NCBI GenBank assembly: GCA_963921195.1
Contig: OY992537.1
Coordinates: 96,678,736 to 96,742,735 of the forward strand
Reading direction: 5' to 3'
DNA length: 64,000 nucleotides
DNA from: Pegoplata infirma
Lineage: Eukaryota; Arthropoda; Insecta; Diptera; Anthomyiidae
The position numbers and the translations under genes were made by a program. A model generated the notes under the pieces. That model saw nothing but the letters and a program-made list of their open reading frames with translations, was not told the DNA's origin and ran no database searches. The first letter of the stretch is position 1. The number at the start of each line of letters is the position of its first letter. Shown here piece by piece: positions 63,034 through 64,000 of this stretch.

Positions 63034-63245
63034 TATAAATAATATATGAAAAATTGTCCATTTTTATTTTGGTTTTTGATTTTGTCAAAACCTTTCCGTT
63101 ATAGAGTAACAGATAAAGGCTCTGGTGGGAATCGAACCAACAACCCCTGCATTTGCAGATTATAACGCTACATATTAATCAACCGCAGCGCTGTTGAAAA
63201 ACAAAAGTAATGAACTGAAAACAGCAAGGAGCTCTGATGAAAGCG

Positions 63246-64000
63246 CTGCAGGCGAAAAATTTTAACAACAAATTTTAACAAAAAATCGCGCGATTCAACA
63301 TTCATTTGTTTTTCGTTTCATCGAATTCCGATTCGGAAAGTTATATTTTGCGGGTAAAAGAAAATCTCGCACTAAAATAAAAAAGGCTGTAGACACAATC
63401 GCCCAAAGAAAAATCGCCCAAAAAAGAAAATGAAAATTCGCCCAAAAATTTTTCATACAAATTTGGGCCATATTTCATATGAAAAGTTACCCAAAATTTT
63501 TGGGCAAATTTTCAAAGTTTTTGGGCAAAATTTCGAAATTAAAATTTGGATGATATTTCATTACGAAAAATGCCCCAATTTCTAATTGCTCCAACAGCTG
63601 CCCCAACTGCAGCCCCCACAAATGCCCCAATTTCTAATTGCTCCAACAGCTGCCCCAACTGCAGCCCCCACAAATGCCCCAATTTCTAATTGCTCCAACA
63701 GCTGCCCCAACTGCAGCCCCCACAAATGCCCCAATTTCTAATTGCTCCAACAGCTGCCCCAACTGCAGCCCCCACAAATGCCCCAATTTCTAATTGCTCC
63801 AACAGCTGCCCCAACTGCAGCCCCCACAAATGCCCCAATTTCTAATTGCTCCAACAGCTGCCCCAACTGCAGCCCCCACAAATGCCCCAATTTCTAATTG
63901 CTCCAACAGCTGCCCCAACTGCAGCCCCCACAAATGCCCCAATTTCAGGATATTCAATGTTCTGACGCCAAAATAAGTTTGGCGTCTTGGCGTCTTGGCG
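63246..64000 (+). repeat. Satellite copy 38, truncated by the window end
   Basis: The minisatellite is 63570-63946 with 7 units. The window ends in the doubled GGCGTCTT motif, so the array continues beyond it. Confidence 0.95.

Larger units (their letters stand above)
58539..63245 (+). repeat. Satellite copy 37, interrupted by a Helitron
   Basis: Without the 2,960-bp insertion this copy is 1,747 bp. The minisatellite is 58863-59291 with 8 units. Host sequence stops at GTTTA (60073) and resumes at TATAAATAAT (63034), restoring exactly the order seen in the other copies. There is one extra T in the T-run near 59826. Confidence 0.96.
1..64000 (+). repeat. Macrosatellite array, about 1.34-kb unit plus 52-bp VNTR, 38 copies
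   Basis: The same unit recurs head to tail through the whole window, always in one orientation, with copies usually differing by a few substitutions, A-run lengths and minisatellite copy number. Copies without large insertions or deletions run from 1,476 to 1,916 bp; subtracting the 52-bp repeats leaves about 1,340 bp. Only two stretches are foreign (45531-46460 and 60074-63033). Neither array edge is visible, so the block is larger than the window. All stretches without listed sub-features belong to these units. This is seen directly; calling it heterochromatic satellite is inference. Confidence 0.97.

Noticed and set aside
1..64000. Ribosomal DNA intergenic spacer
   Set aside because: Long variable tandem units can occur in such spacers, but no 18S, 5.8S, 28S or 5S sequence is recognisable anywhere in the window.

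Overview
The window is almost entirely one eukaryotic satellite block: 37 full or nearly full head-to-tail copies, plus a truncated 38th, of an AT-rich unit. All copies are on the same strand and each begins at CTGCAGG or its variant CAACAGG. There is no convincing protein-coding gene, no rRNA and no CRISPR array. The sequence composition, a Helitron with the classic TC...CTAG ends, a foldback transposon and a degenerate tRNA-like module suggest heterochromatin of an arthropod. A fly is my best guess, because the AATTCGGCCGTGCCGAATT palindrome next to TACCCTCCAT resembles dispersed fly repeats as I remember them; this is not checked.

Layout of one unit (about 1.34 kb plus a minisatellite; coordinates from copy 2, 1477-2975): (a) a 324-bp left module rich in CCCAAAA/TTTTGGG inverted motifs; (b) a 52-bp minisatellite with 3 to 11 full units depending on the copy; (c) a short segment with two perfect hairpins; (d) an A-rich tract of about 210 bases with no C at all; (e) a right module of about 500 bp starting with a 9-bp-stem palindrome; (f) a 76-bp minus-strand tRNA-like module with a perfect B box and a degenerate A box; (g) a 52-bp linker to the next CTGCAGG.

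Region by region: copies 1-7 (1-9913) have short minisatellites; copies 8-17 (9914-26329) form trimer-like higher-order blocks with long arrays; copies 18-25 (26330-39265) form dimer-like blocks; copies 26-29 (39266-47168) are a long-minisatellite block; copies 30-31 (47169-50263) resemble copies 2 and 4; copies 32-37 (50264-63245) repeat the order of copies 23-29; copy 38 runs off the end. Copy 3 and copy 17 carry large internal deletions.

Two mobile elements interrupt the array. A foldback element with two identical 341-bp inverted arms lies in the A-rich tract of copy 29 (45531-46460). A 2,960-bp non-autonomous Helitron lies in the right module of copy 37 (60074-63033) and carries its own internal 146-bp and 16-bp tandem repeats. 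Copies 29 and 37 are counterparts in a large duplication and each has only one of the two insertions, so both insertions came after that duplication.

No gene network can be described. The interest lies in array evolution: nested tandem repeats, higher-order units, G-run-rich minisatellite expansion and late transposon landings.
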